Below are positions 1-10,451 of a DNA stretch of 64,000 nt, piece after piece. Position 1 is the stretch's first letter, and each line of letters starts with the position of its first letter. A model generated the notes under the pieces. It was not told the DNA's origin and did not search any database. It saw only the letters and a program-made list of their open reading frames with translations. The position numbers were made by a program, and so were the translations under genes. The stretch comes from Planctomonas sp. JC2975 (GTDB lineage Bacteria > Actinomycetota > Actinomycetes > Actinomycetales > Microbacteriaceae): the NCBI RefSeq assembly GCF_012985205.1, contig NZ_JABEKS010000001.1:558001-622000 (forward strand). Reading direction: 5' to 3'.

Positions 1-1279
<1,279 letters not shown>

Positions 1280-1323
1280 CGTTCGGCAATTCTCCCATGA
1301 ACGGCCGGGCGCTCCGTGCGCCC

Positions 1324-2545
1324 TTATCCGGCGAAGCGCTCCGCACGCTCGACGACCACGCCCTGCCCGTTCTCCCAGCGATAGACCTCGGCCCCCGAGA
1401 TGAAGACACGCTCCGCGCGGCTCATCACATCGAGCGGATCACCGGACCAGAGCACCAGATCGCCGTCCAGGCCGGGACGGATCGACCCGACCCTGTCGTC
1501 GAGTCCGAGGAAAGAAGCGGGATTGATCGTCAGCGCCTCGAGCGCGGTCTGCGGATCGAGCCCTTCCTTCACCGCGAGCGACGCCTGGTGAACGAGGAAG
1601 TTGATGGGCACAACCGGATGATCGGTCGTGATGGCGACGCGCACCCCGGCCGCGGCGAGCCGTCCGAGGTTGGAGATCGCACGGTCGCGTAGCTCCACCT
1701 TCGAACGCGACGTGAAGAGCGGGCCGAAGATGACCGGGATGTCCCGTTCGGCGAGGATGTCGGCGAGCTTCGCGCCATCCGTTCCGTGGTTGATGACAGC
1801 GGTAGCCGAACTCGTCCGCAAGACGCAGCGCTGTCGCGATGTCGTCGTGCCGGTGCACGTGCTGATCCCACGCGAGTTCGCCGTCCAGGACCTGCACCAG
1901 CGTCTCCTTGGCGAGATCGCGCGCGAAGGGCTCGCCCTTGGTCGCGGCGGCGTCGCGGGACGCCCGGTAGTTCTGAGCATCGACGAACGCCTGCCTCAGC
2001 ACGTACGCGACACCGAGCCGGGTGCTCGGAGTCTGCTTCTTCTCGCCGTAGACCCGCTTGGGGTTCTCACCTAGCGCCGACTTGACGCTGACGGCTTCCT
2101 TGATGACCTGCTCGTCGATGATCCGGCCGCCCCAGGTCTTGATCGCCACGGTGCGGCCGCCGATCACGTTTCCGCTGCCGGGCTTCACGACGACGGACGT
2201 GATGCCCCCGCTCAGCGCGTCGCGGAATCCCTCGTCATCGATGTCGATAGCGTCGATGGCCCGCACGCCGGCGGTGTTCGGATCCGTCAGCTCGTTGGTG
2301 TCGTTGCCGGCAGACCCGTTGGCCTCCTCGTGGATGCCGACGTGGCCATGCGCCTCGATGAAGCCTGGCAGCAGCCGGCGACCACCGGCATGCAGAACGC
2401 GGATGCCGTCTGGCACGACGACCTCGGTGCCGACAGCCGTGATGACGCCGTCCTCGACGAGAACGGTTCCGTTCTCGATCGGATCGCCGACGACGGGTAC
2501 GACGTGTGCGCCGACGATGGCGATGGATGCTCCGGTTCTGCTCAT
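1324..2545 (-). pseudogene. Amidohydrolase-family protein, frameshifted
   Basis: Metal-dependent amidohydrolase of the imidazolonepropionase-like group. The N-terminal frame runs from ATG 2545 (RBS GGTGGAG) through the metal motif EAHGHVGIHEE to ADEFGYR. The rest ([38 protein letters not shown]) continues in another frame to the stop at 1324-1326. The switch lies at about base 1798, where one base is surplus, or two are missing relative to the FRLVINHGTEG-like sequence I expect for this family. The total length of 1222 nt is 3n+1. Both halves remain free of other stops and keep good coding character, so this is either a recent mutation or a sequencing error. Substrate unknown. Confidence 0.85.
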
Positions 2546-2751
2546 GATCTCCACCCTAGGCACGGCGCAGGCGCCGCCTCTGGAACGTCGGTCGAGGTGG
2601 CCGGGGCGAGTGGCCGCGCGCCCGTCATCGGCTCTGCTACCATGGTTAGTCGGCTTGCGCACGTGTCCCACACGCGTGCGAATTGCCGCCGGTGGCCCCT
2701 CTACCCACCAGGCGGCTTTCATCAGTCCGTTCACAACGAAAGAACACATCA

Positions 2752-3012
2752 GTGGCAAACATCAAGTCGCAGCTCAAGCGAATCAAGACGAACGAGAAGG
2801 CGCGCGAGCGCAACAAGGCCGTCAAGAGCGAGCTCAAGACCGCGATCCGCTCCACCCGCGAGGCCATCTCCGCCGGCGACAAGGACAAGGCCACCACGGC
2901 GCTCGCCCGCGCGTCGAAGAAGCTGGACAAGGCCGTCAGCAAGGGCGTGATCCACAAGAACCAGGCCGCGAACCGCAAGTCGGCCATCGCGAAGCAGGTC
3001 GCAGCGCTGTAG
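2752..3012 (+). CDS. rpsT: 30S ribosomal protein S20
   Basis: Primary 16S rRNA-binding protein of the small subunit. The 86-residue product is very rich in Lys, Arg and Ala and starts [20 protein letters not shown], the usual S20 N terminus. Translation is taken from GTG 2752, because the in-frame residues encoded upstream do not belong to the family. The Shine-Dalgarno sequence is weak (GAAAGAA region). It is divergent from the amidohydrolase and followed by a strong terminator. rpsT next to holA is common gene order in Actinobacteria. Confidence 0.97.
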   Translation: MANIKSQLKRIKTNEKARERNKAVKSELKTAIRSTREAISAGDKDKATTALARASKKLDKAVSKGVIHKNQAANRKSAIAKQVAAL

Positions 3013-3061
3013 CCGTTCGCGCCGATGTAGGGCGCAACGTACGGCTCGGGCACCGAGCTAG

Positions 3062-3088
3062 GAACCCCGTCTTCGGACGGGGTTCTTT
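3062..3088 (+). terminator. Rho-independent terminator of rpsT
   Basis: A perfect 10-bp stem (3062-3071 with 3076-3085) closed by a TTCG tetraloop and followed by CTTT starts 50 bp after the rpsT stop. The UUCG loop and GC-rich stem make this a confident intrinsic terminator. It faces the 3' end of holA. Confidence 0.88.
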
Positions 3089-3217
3089 GCATTTCAGCAC
3101 CCCCCGATCGAAGACCCCCGTTCGAAGCGCGCGCTCATGCCGAAGCAGGTTTCGGAAATGGCGTCGGGAATGGAGACCCCCGCTCCTCATTGGAGCATTC
3201 GGGCAGCGCCCACTCTC

Positions 3218-4357
3218 TCAGCGCGCGGTGTCTCCGCGAGCATTCTCTCCGCGAGCGCTGAGCACCTCGATCATGCGCTCCAGTGCGAAGACCGGATCGC
3301 GCCCGGCGCCCTTCACGTTGGCGTCGGTGTCGGCGACGACCTCGATGCTTCTGGCGAGTCCGCCCTCCGTCCACCCCTGAAGGTCGCGCCGTGCGCGGTC
3401 GACCTGCCACGGTGCGAGTCCGAACTGCGACGCGAGCTGCCCCGAGCTGCCCCGCGCGCCGTAGAGCTTGGCCATGGTGCGGAGCTTGCTGGCGAAGGCG
3501 GCGACCAGCGGCACCGGATCCGCACCCGACGCCAGCGCGTGCCGAAGCGTGAGCAGCGCTTCTCCGTAGCGGCCGGCGAGTGCGGCATCCGCCACCTTGA
3601 AGGCGTTGGTCTCGACACGACCGCTGTAGTACCTGTCGACGGTCGCTTCGGTGACCTCGGCACCCGTGTCGGCGATGAGCTGCTGGCACGCCGCCGCGAG
3701 CTCGGCGAGATCATCGGTGAAGGCGCTCGTGATCGCCCGCAGCGCGCCCGGTGTGACCTTCTTGCCCGCGATGCGGAACTCGGCCTGTGCGAAGTCGTAT
3801 TTGTCGCTGTCGCGCTTCAGCTCGGCGCATACGATCTCGACGCCGTCACCGCTGCCGGAGCGGATGGCATCGAGGAATCGCTTGCCGCGCACGCCGCCAC
3901 CGTGGCGCACGACGACGGTGGTGTCGTCGGCCGGTGCCTGCAGGTAGGCGACGAGGTCCTCGACGAACGCGTCGTTGCACCGCTCGGCGCCCGAGACGCG
4001 CAGCAGGCGGGGCTCGCCGAAGAGCGAGGGACTGGCCACGGAGGCCAATTCCCCCGCCGTGTAATCCGGTGCGCTGATGTCCGTGATCTCGAGGCTCGGA
4101 TCCACCTCGCGCAGCCGATCGCGCAGGATGCGCATCGCCCGCTCCGCGAGCACCGTCTCCGTTCCGCTCACCAGCACGACCGGTGCGGCACGCACCTCGT
4201 TCCAGGCGAGCTGCGGGATGACGGTCTTCGCCGATGGCCGAGAGCCGCCGCGCGCCGCAGTCGTACGGGATGCGCCGCGCGATGTCGCGGTTGCGCGTGC
4301 ACCACCGGAACGTGCACCTGGTCCACTCGCTCGGGCTGCCACTGACTCCGCTTCCAT
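3218..4357 (-). CDS. holA: DNA polymerase III delta subunit
   Basis: Clamp-loader subunit that opens the sliding clamp. The 379 residues fit the HolA family after an unusual 45-residue Ser/Ala/Arg-rich N-terminal extension; the conserved part begins near IPQLAWNEVRAAPVVLVSG and includes PSLFGEPRLLRV, the segment around HGGGVRGKRFLDAI, and a C-terminal helical domain (DDLAELAAACQQLIADTG ... GAGRDPVFALERMIEVL). No alternative start was found between the extension and the domain, so ATG 4357 is kept. It follows the comEC stop by 19 bp and is probably cotranscribed with comEA-comEC, a widespread arrangement. Confidence 0.93.
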   Translation of the reverse strand: MEAESVAARASGPGARSGGARATATSRGASRTTAARGGSRPSAKTVIPQLAWNEVRAAPVVLVSGTETVLAERAMRILRDRLREVDPSLEITDISAPDYTAGELASVASPSLFGEPRLLRVSGAERCNDAFVEDLVAYLQAPADDTTVVVRHGGGVRGKRFLDAIRSGSGDGVEIVCAELKRDSDKYDFAQAEFRIAGKKVTPGALRAITSAFTDDLAELAAACQQLIADTGAEVTEATVDRYYSGRVETNAFKVADAALAGRYGEALLTLRHALASGADPVPLVAAFASKLRTMAKLYGARGSSGQLASQFGLAPWQVDRARRDLQGWTEGGLARSIEVVADTDANVKGAGRDPVFALERMIEVLSARGENARGDTAR

Positions 4358-4376
4358 CGAATTCTGCTCGGCAAGC

Positions 4377-6866
4377 CTATCCGCCGCCTGCGACGCCGCG
4401 GGCTGTGCCCGGATGCGCCAGCTGTGCGGCCGTCGCGTGCTTCTGCGTCCACGTCTTCAGCCCTCCGTCCGGAGATGCCTCGACCATGAGGATCCCCTGC
4501 ACGTCCGTGCGCATCACCACTGTGCCCACGCGGCGAAGGATGCCCAACGCGGTGGCCGTCGGATGGCCGTAGTCGTTGCCGGCGCCGCTGGAGATGAGCC
4601 CGATGGATGCTCCCAGATGCTGGTACAACGACTCCGATTGATCCCTCGAGCCGTGGTGCGACACCTTCACGACGTCGACACCGGGCACGCGTCCGGTCTG
4701 AAGCAACGCATCCTGCGCTCGTTCGTCGAGATCACCGAGGAAGAGCGAGCGGATGCCGTCACCCTCGAACAGCATCGTGACGCTGCGTTCGTTTCCGTCC
4801 GTCATGCCGTGGCGGTCCGTGTCGGGCCACAGCACGCGCCAGTCCGCGTCGCCGAGTCGTCCCGCATCGCCTGTCTGAGCGACGTGCACGGAAGCCCCTC
4901 CGGCGGCCAGCTGCGCGTCGAGCCGTTCGCCGCGGTCGTCGACGGGCGGTCCGACCATCGCCACTCCGACACGGCCGATCACCGCCGCAGTACCGCCGAC
5001 GTGGTCCATGTCGTAATGGGTGAGCACGAGCAGGTCGATGCGGTGGATGCCGAGCTCGTCCAGGCACGCGGTGAGGCGGTCGGGATCGGGTCCGGTGTCC
5101 ACCAGTGCGTGCGCTGATCCGCTCTGCAGCAGCACGGCATCGCCTTGGCCGATGTCGCAGGCGGCGATGTTCCAATGCGAAGGACGCGAGAGCGCTTCCG
5201 CCACCCTCGACCCGGCGACGCCGGCGAGCGAGCACGCCGCGATCGCGGCGACTGCGACGAGCGCGCCGGCACGCGCCATCACCGCGAACCTGCGCGTCGG
5301 ACTGATCACGAGCATCACTATGGCCACTGTCAGGAGAACCATCAGCACGAAACCGACCGCACCGTCGATCCAGCCCAGCCCGCTTCCCGGCAACGCGGCG
5401 CTCACTCGCGCCACCGCTGCGATCCACGCGGATGGGATCCAGGCAACGTGCGCGAGCACGGCGCCCGCCGCGGGCCACAACGGGAGCAGCAGGCACGCCG
5501 AAAGCCCGAGCACGGTGGCGATCGGCGCGGCCGGCTCTGCCGCGAGATTCGCGAGCACGCCGTAGAGGGGAACGGTGGGGTTCAGTAGGAGAAGCACGGG
5601 CTGGCACGCCACTTGCGCGGCGATCGGCACCGCGAGAATCGCCGCCAGCCGAGCAGGCAGCCAACGTTCGAGCTTGTGCGCGAGGGGCGGAGCGAGCAGC
5701 AGCAATGCCCCGGTCGCGAGCACCGAAAGTACGAACCCGTAGTCCACCGACAGCCACGGATCGATCGTGAGCAGCACGACGATCGCCAATGACAGCGCGG
5801 AGACGGCGCGACCCGGTCTGCCCGCCCAGGCTCCGGCGACGATCACGGCGGCCATGACGGCAGCGCGAAGCACGCTCGGCTGCGGCGTCACGAGAACCAC
5901 GAAGCCGCCGAGCGCGATGAGCGACGACACGGCCCTGATGCCGCGTCCGAAGCCCAGGCCCGCGGCCGCCGCCCCCACGAGCGAGACGACGACCGCGCAG
6001 TTCGCGCCCGACACCGCCGTCAGGTGCGTGAGGCTCGCGGCCTTCATCGCATCGCCGAGCGGTGCCGGAAGCTGGTGCACATCCCCGATGGCCAATCCGG
6101 GGAGCAGGTCGCCGCCGTCGCCGGGCAGGCCGTCCGCCTGAGCCGAGAATCCGGATCGGATGCCGTTCATCGCTGACAACAGCGCGCTCGGGTCGGCCAC
6201 CACTCGTGGTTTCGCCGAGGCGTACACGAGTCCCGCCGTCTCCGATCCGGATGGCAGCAGGGTCACGGTTCCGACCACCGTGACGGCCTGGCCTATCTGC
6301 ACCCGCGTGCCCATCGGTGCGAACACGAGGACGGGCATCCGCACCGATCCTGACGGACGGTCGCGCGACGACGTGGGTTCCGTCGCACCCGAGGAGCCCG
6401 TCGCACCCGTCGCATCCGTGGAGCTCGCGGATCCCGTGGAGATCGCTGTGACGGTCGCGGAGAACCGCACGCCGCCGCCCGCGTTCGCGGAGGCCGCCGA
6501 TGGCTGAGCCATGGAGGCGACGTCCGCGCGAAGAGTGACGGTGTGGTGGGCCAGCCGAGCGATGACATCCGGACGACGGGAAGGCATGGCGGCGTTCGCA
6601 GCTGTTGCGACCAGAGCCGCGGCTGCCGCGGCGACGCACACTGCTGCCGCGATCGTTGCGAGACGACCGACCGCACGGCGCGACGGGCGCTGGAAACCGT
6701 CGCTGTCGCGCTGATCCCGAAGGCGAAGCGTCACAGCGGCCCCGGCTGCGGCCACCGCTACGCACCACAGAATTATGGCGAACCAAAGACCCTCGGGCAT
6801 CCCGATCGCGACTGCGGCGCTCATCCACGCCGCGAGAGCCGGAAGCACGAGGCGGAGGTCGTGCAT
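4377..6866 (-). CDS. comEC: DNA internalization / competence protein ComEC
   Basis: Polytopic membrane channel for single-stranded DNA uptake. From ATG 6866 the protein is 829 residues, with N-terminal membrane segments, an OB-like soluble region, a competence domain containing LTHLTAVSGANCAVV followed by several helices, and a C-terminal metallo-beta-lactamase domain with HYDMDHVGG near residue 615 and SHHGSRDQ later. The in-frame sequence upstream of 6866 overlaps comEA and is not family-like. The start overlaps the comEA stop (TGATG), indicating translational coupling. Presence of ComEA/EC alone does not prove natural competence. Confidence 0.95.
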   Translation of the reverse strand: MHDLRLVLPALAAWMSAAVAIGMPEGLWFAIILWCVAVAAAGAAVTLRLRDQRDSDGFQRPSRRAVGRLATIAAAVCVAAAAAALVATAANAAMPSRRPDVIARLAHHTVTLRADVASMAQPSAASANAGGGVRFSATVTAISTGSASSTDATGATGSSGATEPTSSRDRPSGSVRMPVLVFAPMGTRVQIGQAVTVVGTVTLLPSGSETAGLVYASAKPRVVADPSALLSAMNGIRSGFSAQADGLPGDGGDLLPGLAIGDVHQLPAPLGDAMKAASLTHLTAVSGANCAVVVSLVGAAAAGLGFGRGIRAVSSLIALGGFVVLVTPQPSVLRAAVMAAVIVAGAWAGRPGRAVSALSLAIVVLLTIDPWLSVDYGFVLSVLATGALLLLAPPLAHKLERWLPARLAAILAVPIAAQVACQPVLLLLNPTVPLYGVLANLAAEPAAPIATVLGLSACLLLPLWPAAGAVLAHVAWIPSAWIAAVARVSAALPGSGLGWIDGAVGFVLMVLLTVAIVMLVISPTRRFAVMARAGALVAVAAIAACSLAGVAGSRVAEALSRPSHWNIAACDIGQGDAVLLQSGSAHALVDTGPDPDRLTACLDELGIHRIDLLVLTHYDMDHVGGTAAVIGRVGVAMVGPPVDDRGERLDAQLAAGGASVHVAQTGDAGRLGDADWRVLWPDTDRHGMTDGNERSVTMLFEGDGIRSLFLGDLDERAQDALLQTGRVPGVDVVKVSHHGSRDQSESLYQHLGASIGLISSGAGNDYGHPTATALGILRRVGTVVMRTDVQGILMVEASPDGGLKTWTQKHATAAQLAHPGTARGVAGGG

Positions 6867-7534
6867 CAGACGGTGATCATGTCTTTGAGGCCGTCGAAGG
6901 TCTTCTGTCCGATGCCGCTGACGTTCATCAGGTCGTCGACCGATGTGAAACGACCGTTCTGGGTGCGCCACGCCAGGATCTTCGCCGCCATCGCCGGCCC
7001 GACCCGCGGCAGCGACTCGAGCTGCTCCTCCGTCGCCGTGTTGAGGTTGACCTTGGCGCCGGGCACGGCGCCGGCGGATGCGGATCCGCCGACCACCGTG
7101 CCTGCTGCCGGCAACGGATCGCCCACGTGCGGGACGACGAGCTGCTCGCCGTCGGAGAGCAGACGGGCGAGGTTGACGCCGGACTGCTCGGCATCCGCCG
7201 TCATGCCCCCTGCTGCACCGATGGCGTCCACGACGCGGGATCCGCCCGCCAGCGTGTACAGACCGGGGCGGTTCACGGCGCCGAGTACATGGACGTACAG
7301 GAGCGCACTCGGCGTGGGGAACGGCGTCGCGCGGCCGGCAGCCCCCGCCGTCACCGCGACCGCGGGCACGTCGGCGGTGTCACCCTGCGGCGCGAGCAGC
7401 CCGACGAGAACGGCGACGCCGAACGCGACGATGACCAGCACGATCGCGGCGCCAACGCCGATCCGCACCTTGAGCGAGCGCGGGAGCGTGCGCGAGCGCG
7501 GAGCCAGTTGGGCGAAGGGGTCGTCGGCATCCAC
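6866..7534 (-). CDS. comEA: ComEA family helix-hairpin-helix DNA-binding protein
   Basis: Membrane-anchored DNA receptor that feeds ComEC. The 222-residue protein has a cytosolic basic N terminus, one transmembrane helix at about 23-48 (VRIGVGAAIVLVIVAFGVAV), an SLBB-like domain (YVHVLGAVNRPGLYTL ... GEQLVVP, about 79-135) and a C-terminal double helix-hairpin-helix domain (VNLNTATEEQLESLPRVGP ... LMNVSGIGQKTFDGLK, about 160-222). Its stop codon overlaps the comEC start. The 203 bp between its start and the leuS stop hold no gene. Confidence 0.95.
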   Translation of the reverse strand: MDADDPFAQLAPRSRTLPRSLKVRIGVGAAIVLVIVAFGVAVLVGLLAPQGDTADVPAVAVTAGAAGRATPFPTPSALLYVHVLGAVNRPGLYTLAGGSRVVDAIGAAGGMTADAEQSGVNLARLLSDGEQLVVPHVGDPLPAAGTVVGGSASAGAVPGAKVNLNTATEEQLESLPRVGPAMAAKILAWRTQNGRFTSVDDLMNVSGIGQKTFDGLKDMITV

Positions 7535-7737
7535 TCGTGCGACGCTAGGAGCTGACAGAGCCTCGCGTGACGGGCTGCGGCCGATCGGCGGATGGCGTCC
7601 ATCACCGCCATCCTGTGGACGCAGGGAACGTCGCCGCGATCACGACTCTCGCCTGCTTGCCCGCGAGGGCGAGGGCCGGCGTCGACGTTCGTCCCCGCGG
7701 CGTCCGGGCCATCAGCGACCCGGACGCGCGGTGCGGA

Positions 7738-10311
7738 CTACTTCGCCGTCGCGATGTTGACCACGCGCGGTGCGCGCACGATCACCGCTGAGATCTCACG
7801 GTCTCCGAGCGAGCGCTGAACAGCCTCGGATGCCCGTGCCAGCGCCTCTAGCTCGTCAGAGCCGATCCGCGGCGAGACCTCGATGCGGTCGCGCACCTTG
7901 CCGTCCACCTGGACGATCGCCGTCACGGACTCCTCGACCAACAGGCTCGGATCCGCCTTGCGCCAGGGCTGCAGCGCCACTGTCGGCTGGTATCCGAGTG
8001 TCGCCCACATGTCCTCCGCCGTGTACGGCGCGAACAGGTTGAGCACCAGCGCAACGGCCTCGGCGGCCTCGCGCACGGCGGCGTCCTTGGGACCAGGGCC
8101 ACCGTCGATGGCCTTGCGGGTGGCGTTCACCAGCTCCATGAGGCGTGCGACGACCACATTGAACTTGAACGATTCGATCAGGGCCGGGGCATCCGCCAGC
8201 AAGCGGTGCGTGACGCGGCGCAATGCCGCGTCACCCGAACGCCACTCGATGTCCGGTGAGCTGTCAACATCGTGTGCGACGCGCCATGCGCGGGCCAGGA
8301 ATTTGGCGCTGCCCGCGGCCGAGACGTCGGCCCAGTCGATGTCATCCTCCGGCGGGCCGGCGAACGCGAGCGTGACCCTCAGGGCGTCAGCGCCGTGCTG
8401 CCGCAGCTCGTCGGCGAACTCGACGAGATTCCCCTTCGACTTGCTCATCGCCGAGCCGTTCAGGATGACCTGCCCCTGGTTCAGGAGGGAGGTGAACGGC
8501 TCGGTGAACGAGACGTAGCCCAGGTCGAACAGCACCTTCGTGATGAAGCGCGAGTAGAGGAGGTGCAGGATGGCGTGCTCCACCCCGCCGACGTACTGAT
8601 CGACGGGTGCCCACTTCTCGACTTCGGCCGGGTCGAAGGCCTGCGTGTCGTCGTTCGCCGAGAGGAACCGCAGGTAATACCACGAACTGTCCACGAACGT
8701 GTCCATCGTGTCGCTGTCGCGCGTGGCCTTGCCGCCGCACTTCGGGCAGTCGACGGTGGACCACTCGGTCGCGGCCCCCAGGGGGCTGGTGCCCTTCGGC
8801 TTGAGGTCGAGGCCGTCGGCGTCCGGGAGGCGAACGGGCAGCTGGTCTTCCGGCACCGGCACCTGACCGCACTCCGGGCAGTGGATGATCGGGATGGGCG
8901 TGCCCCAGTAGCGCTGGCGTGAGATGAGCCAGTCGCGGAGCCGGAAGTTGCGGGACGCGTGGCCGATCGACGACGCGGCCAGAGCATCCGTGATGCGGTG
9001 GATGGCGTTGTTCTTGCTCAGGCCGTTGAACGGGCCGGAGTTGATCAGCCGGCCATCACCGGTCAATGCCACGCCTGTCTCGGACGGATCGAGCGGCGGC
9101 AGATCCTCGGGCAGGATCGCCTCGCCCGTTTCCGGGTCCCTCGGGATGATCGGGATCGCGCCCGTGACCGGAGCGTTCGTGTCCACGACGACCCGCACCG
9201 GCAGACCGAACGTGCGTGCGAAATCGAGGTCCCGCTGATCGTGCGCCGGCACGGCCATGATGGCGCCGTGCCCGTACTCGGCGAGCACGTAGTCGGCGGC
9301 CCAGATGGGCAGACGGTCGCCGCTCAGCGGGTTGATCGCGTACCGCTCCAGGAACACGCCCGTCTTCTCGCGCTCCGTGCTGAGGCGCTCGATGTCCGTC
9401 GCCGCCTGCGTCTGCTTGAGGTACGCATCGAAGCGGGCACGTACCTCGGGCGAGGCATCCGCGACCAACTCGGTCGCCAGATCGGAGTCGGGCGCGACGA
9501 CCATGAACGTCACACCGTAGAGCGTGTCGGGACGCGTCGTGTAGACGGGCAGCGTCTCGTCGCGACCCTCGATCTTGAAGTTGACGTCGGCGCCGACGGA
9601 GCGTCCGATCCAGTTGCGCTGCATGGTCAGCACGCGGGGAGGCCACGCGCCCTCCAGCTGGTTCAGGTCGTCGAGGAGCCGGTCCGCGTAATCCGTGACG
9701 CGGAAGTACCACTGCGTCAGCTTCTTCTTCTCGACAGGGAAACCGCAGCGCTCGCAGTGCCCGTCGATGACCTGCTCGTTCGCGAGCACGGTCTGGTCGT
9801 TCGGGCACCAGTTGACGCTGCCGTCCTTGCGGTACGCGAGCCCCTTCTCGTACAGCTTCAGGAACAGCCACTGGTTCCACTTGTAGTACTCCGGGTCGCT
9901 GGTGTGCAGCTCACGGGTCCAGTCGAAGGAGGGGGCGTACAGGCGGAAGCTGCGCTTCTGCTGCGCGATGTTGTCGTAGGTCCAGCCGCGCGGGTCGATT
10001 CCGCGCTTGATGGCGGCGTTCTCGGCCGGCAGTCCGAACGAGTCCCAGCCGATCGGGTGCAGCACGTTGAAACCCTGCTGACGCCAGTACCTGGCGACGA
10101 TGTCGCCGAATCCGAAGGCCTCGGCGTGACCCATGTGCAGGTCGCCAGAGGGGTACGGGAACATGTCGAGCACGTACTTGCGCGGCCGCTTGTCGTCGGG
10201 CGCATCCGTGCGGAACGGCTGGAGCTGCTCCCACACCGGCAGCCACTTGGCCTGGATGGCGGCGAAGTCGTAGCGGGCGTCGGACGCTTCTCGCTCGTCG
10301 TGTTCTGGCAC
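7738..10311 (-). CDS. leuS: Leucine--tRNA ligase
   Basis: Class I aminoacyl-tRNA synthetase charging tRNA-Leu. Motifs: [14 protein letters not shown] (HIGH box), the CP1 editing domain with [14 protein letters not shown] and [14 protein letters not shown], the [16 protein letters not shown] segment, and [11 protein letters not shown] as KMSKS box, with Ala for the first Lys. A zinc-ribbon-like CPKCGG is also present. I chose GTG 10311 (858 residues, GAGAG upstream) over the in-frame GTG 10362, because the latter lacks an RBS, sits in a hairpin arm and would add a non-family leader. pabB lies 140 bp upstream on the same strand. Confidence 0.95.
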   Translation of the reverse strand: MPEHDEREASDARYDFAAIQAKWLPVWEQLQPFRTDAPDDKRPRKYVLDMFPYPSGDLHMGHAEAFGFGDIVARYWRQQGFNVLHPIGWDSFGLPAENAAIKRGIDPRGWTYDNIAQQKRSFRLYAPSFDWTRELHTSDPEYYKWNQWLFLKLYEKGLAYRKDGSVNWCPNDQTVLANEQVIDGHCERCGFPVEKKKLTQWYFRVTDYADRLLDDLNQLEGAWPPRVLTMQRNWIGRSVGADVNFKIEGRDETLPVYTTRPDTLYGVTFMVVAPDSDLATELVADASPEVRARFDAYLKQTQAATDIERLSTEREKTGVFLERYAINPLSGDRLPIWAADYVLAEYGHGAIMAVPAHDQRDLDFARTFGLPVRVVVDTNAPVTGAIPIIPRDPETGEAILPEDLPPLDPSETGVALTGDGRLINSGPFNGLSKNNAIHRITDALAASSIGHASRNFRLRDWLISRQRYWGTPIPIIHCPECGQVPVPEDQLPVRLPDADGLDLKPKGTSPLGAATEWSTVDCPKCGGKATRDSDTMDTFVDSSWYYLRFLSANDDTQAFDPAEVEKWAPVDQYVGGVEHAILHLLYSRFITKVLFDLGYVSFTEPFTSLLNQGQVILNGSAMSKSKGNLVEFADELRQHGADALRVTLAFAGPPEDDIDWADVSAAGSAKFLARAWRVAHDVDSSPDIEWRSGDAALRRVTHRLLADAPALIESFKFNVVVARLMELVNATRKAIDGGPGPKDAAVREAAEAVALVLNLFAPYTAEDMWATLGYQPTVALQPWRKADPSLLVEESVTAIVQVDGKVRDRIEVSPRIGSDELEALARASEAVQRSLGDREISAVIVRAPRVVNIATAK

Positions 10312-10340
10312 GTCGCTCTCAATCTCTGTGCGGGGAAGGT

Positions 10341-10362
10341 GTGCGGACAGCCCCGTCCGCAC
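10341..10362 (-). repeat. Hairpin in the leuS leader
   Basis: A perfect 8-bp inverted repeat (GTGCGGAC / GTCCGCAC, 6-nt loop) lies 30 bp before the chosen leuS start. On the leuS strand a CCCCTTTTT run precedes rather than follows it, so it is a poor intrinsic terminator for pabB. A leader or mRNA-stability structure is more likely. Confidence 0.5.
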
Positions 10363-10451
10363 GGAAAAAGGGGCGTTCCAAGATTACTCGCTCGTGTCGC
10401 ACGGATTGCGGCCGGGCATCAAGGTGCCGAAGAGTGCAGCGGATGCCGTGC

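Noticed and set aside
4377-6971. ComEC start at 6971.
   Set aside because: The added 35 residues overlap comEA and are His/Arg-rich; ATG 6866 overlapping the comEA stop is the better start.
10341-10362. Hairpin as an intrinsic terminator of pabB.
   Set aside because: On the transcribed strand the T-run lies before, not after, the stem.
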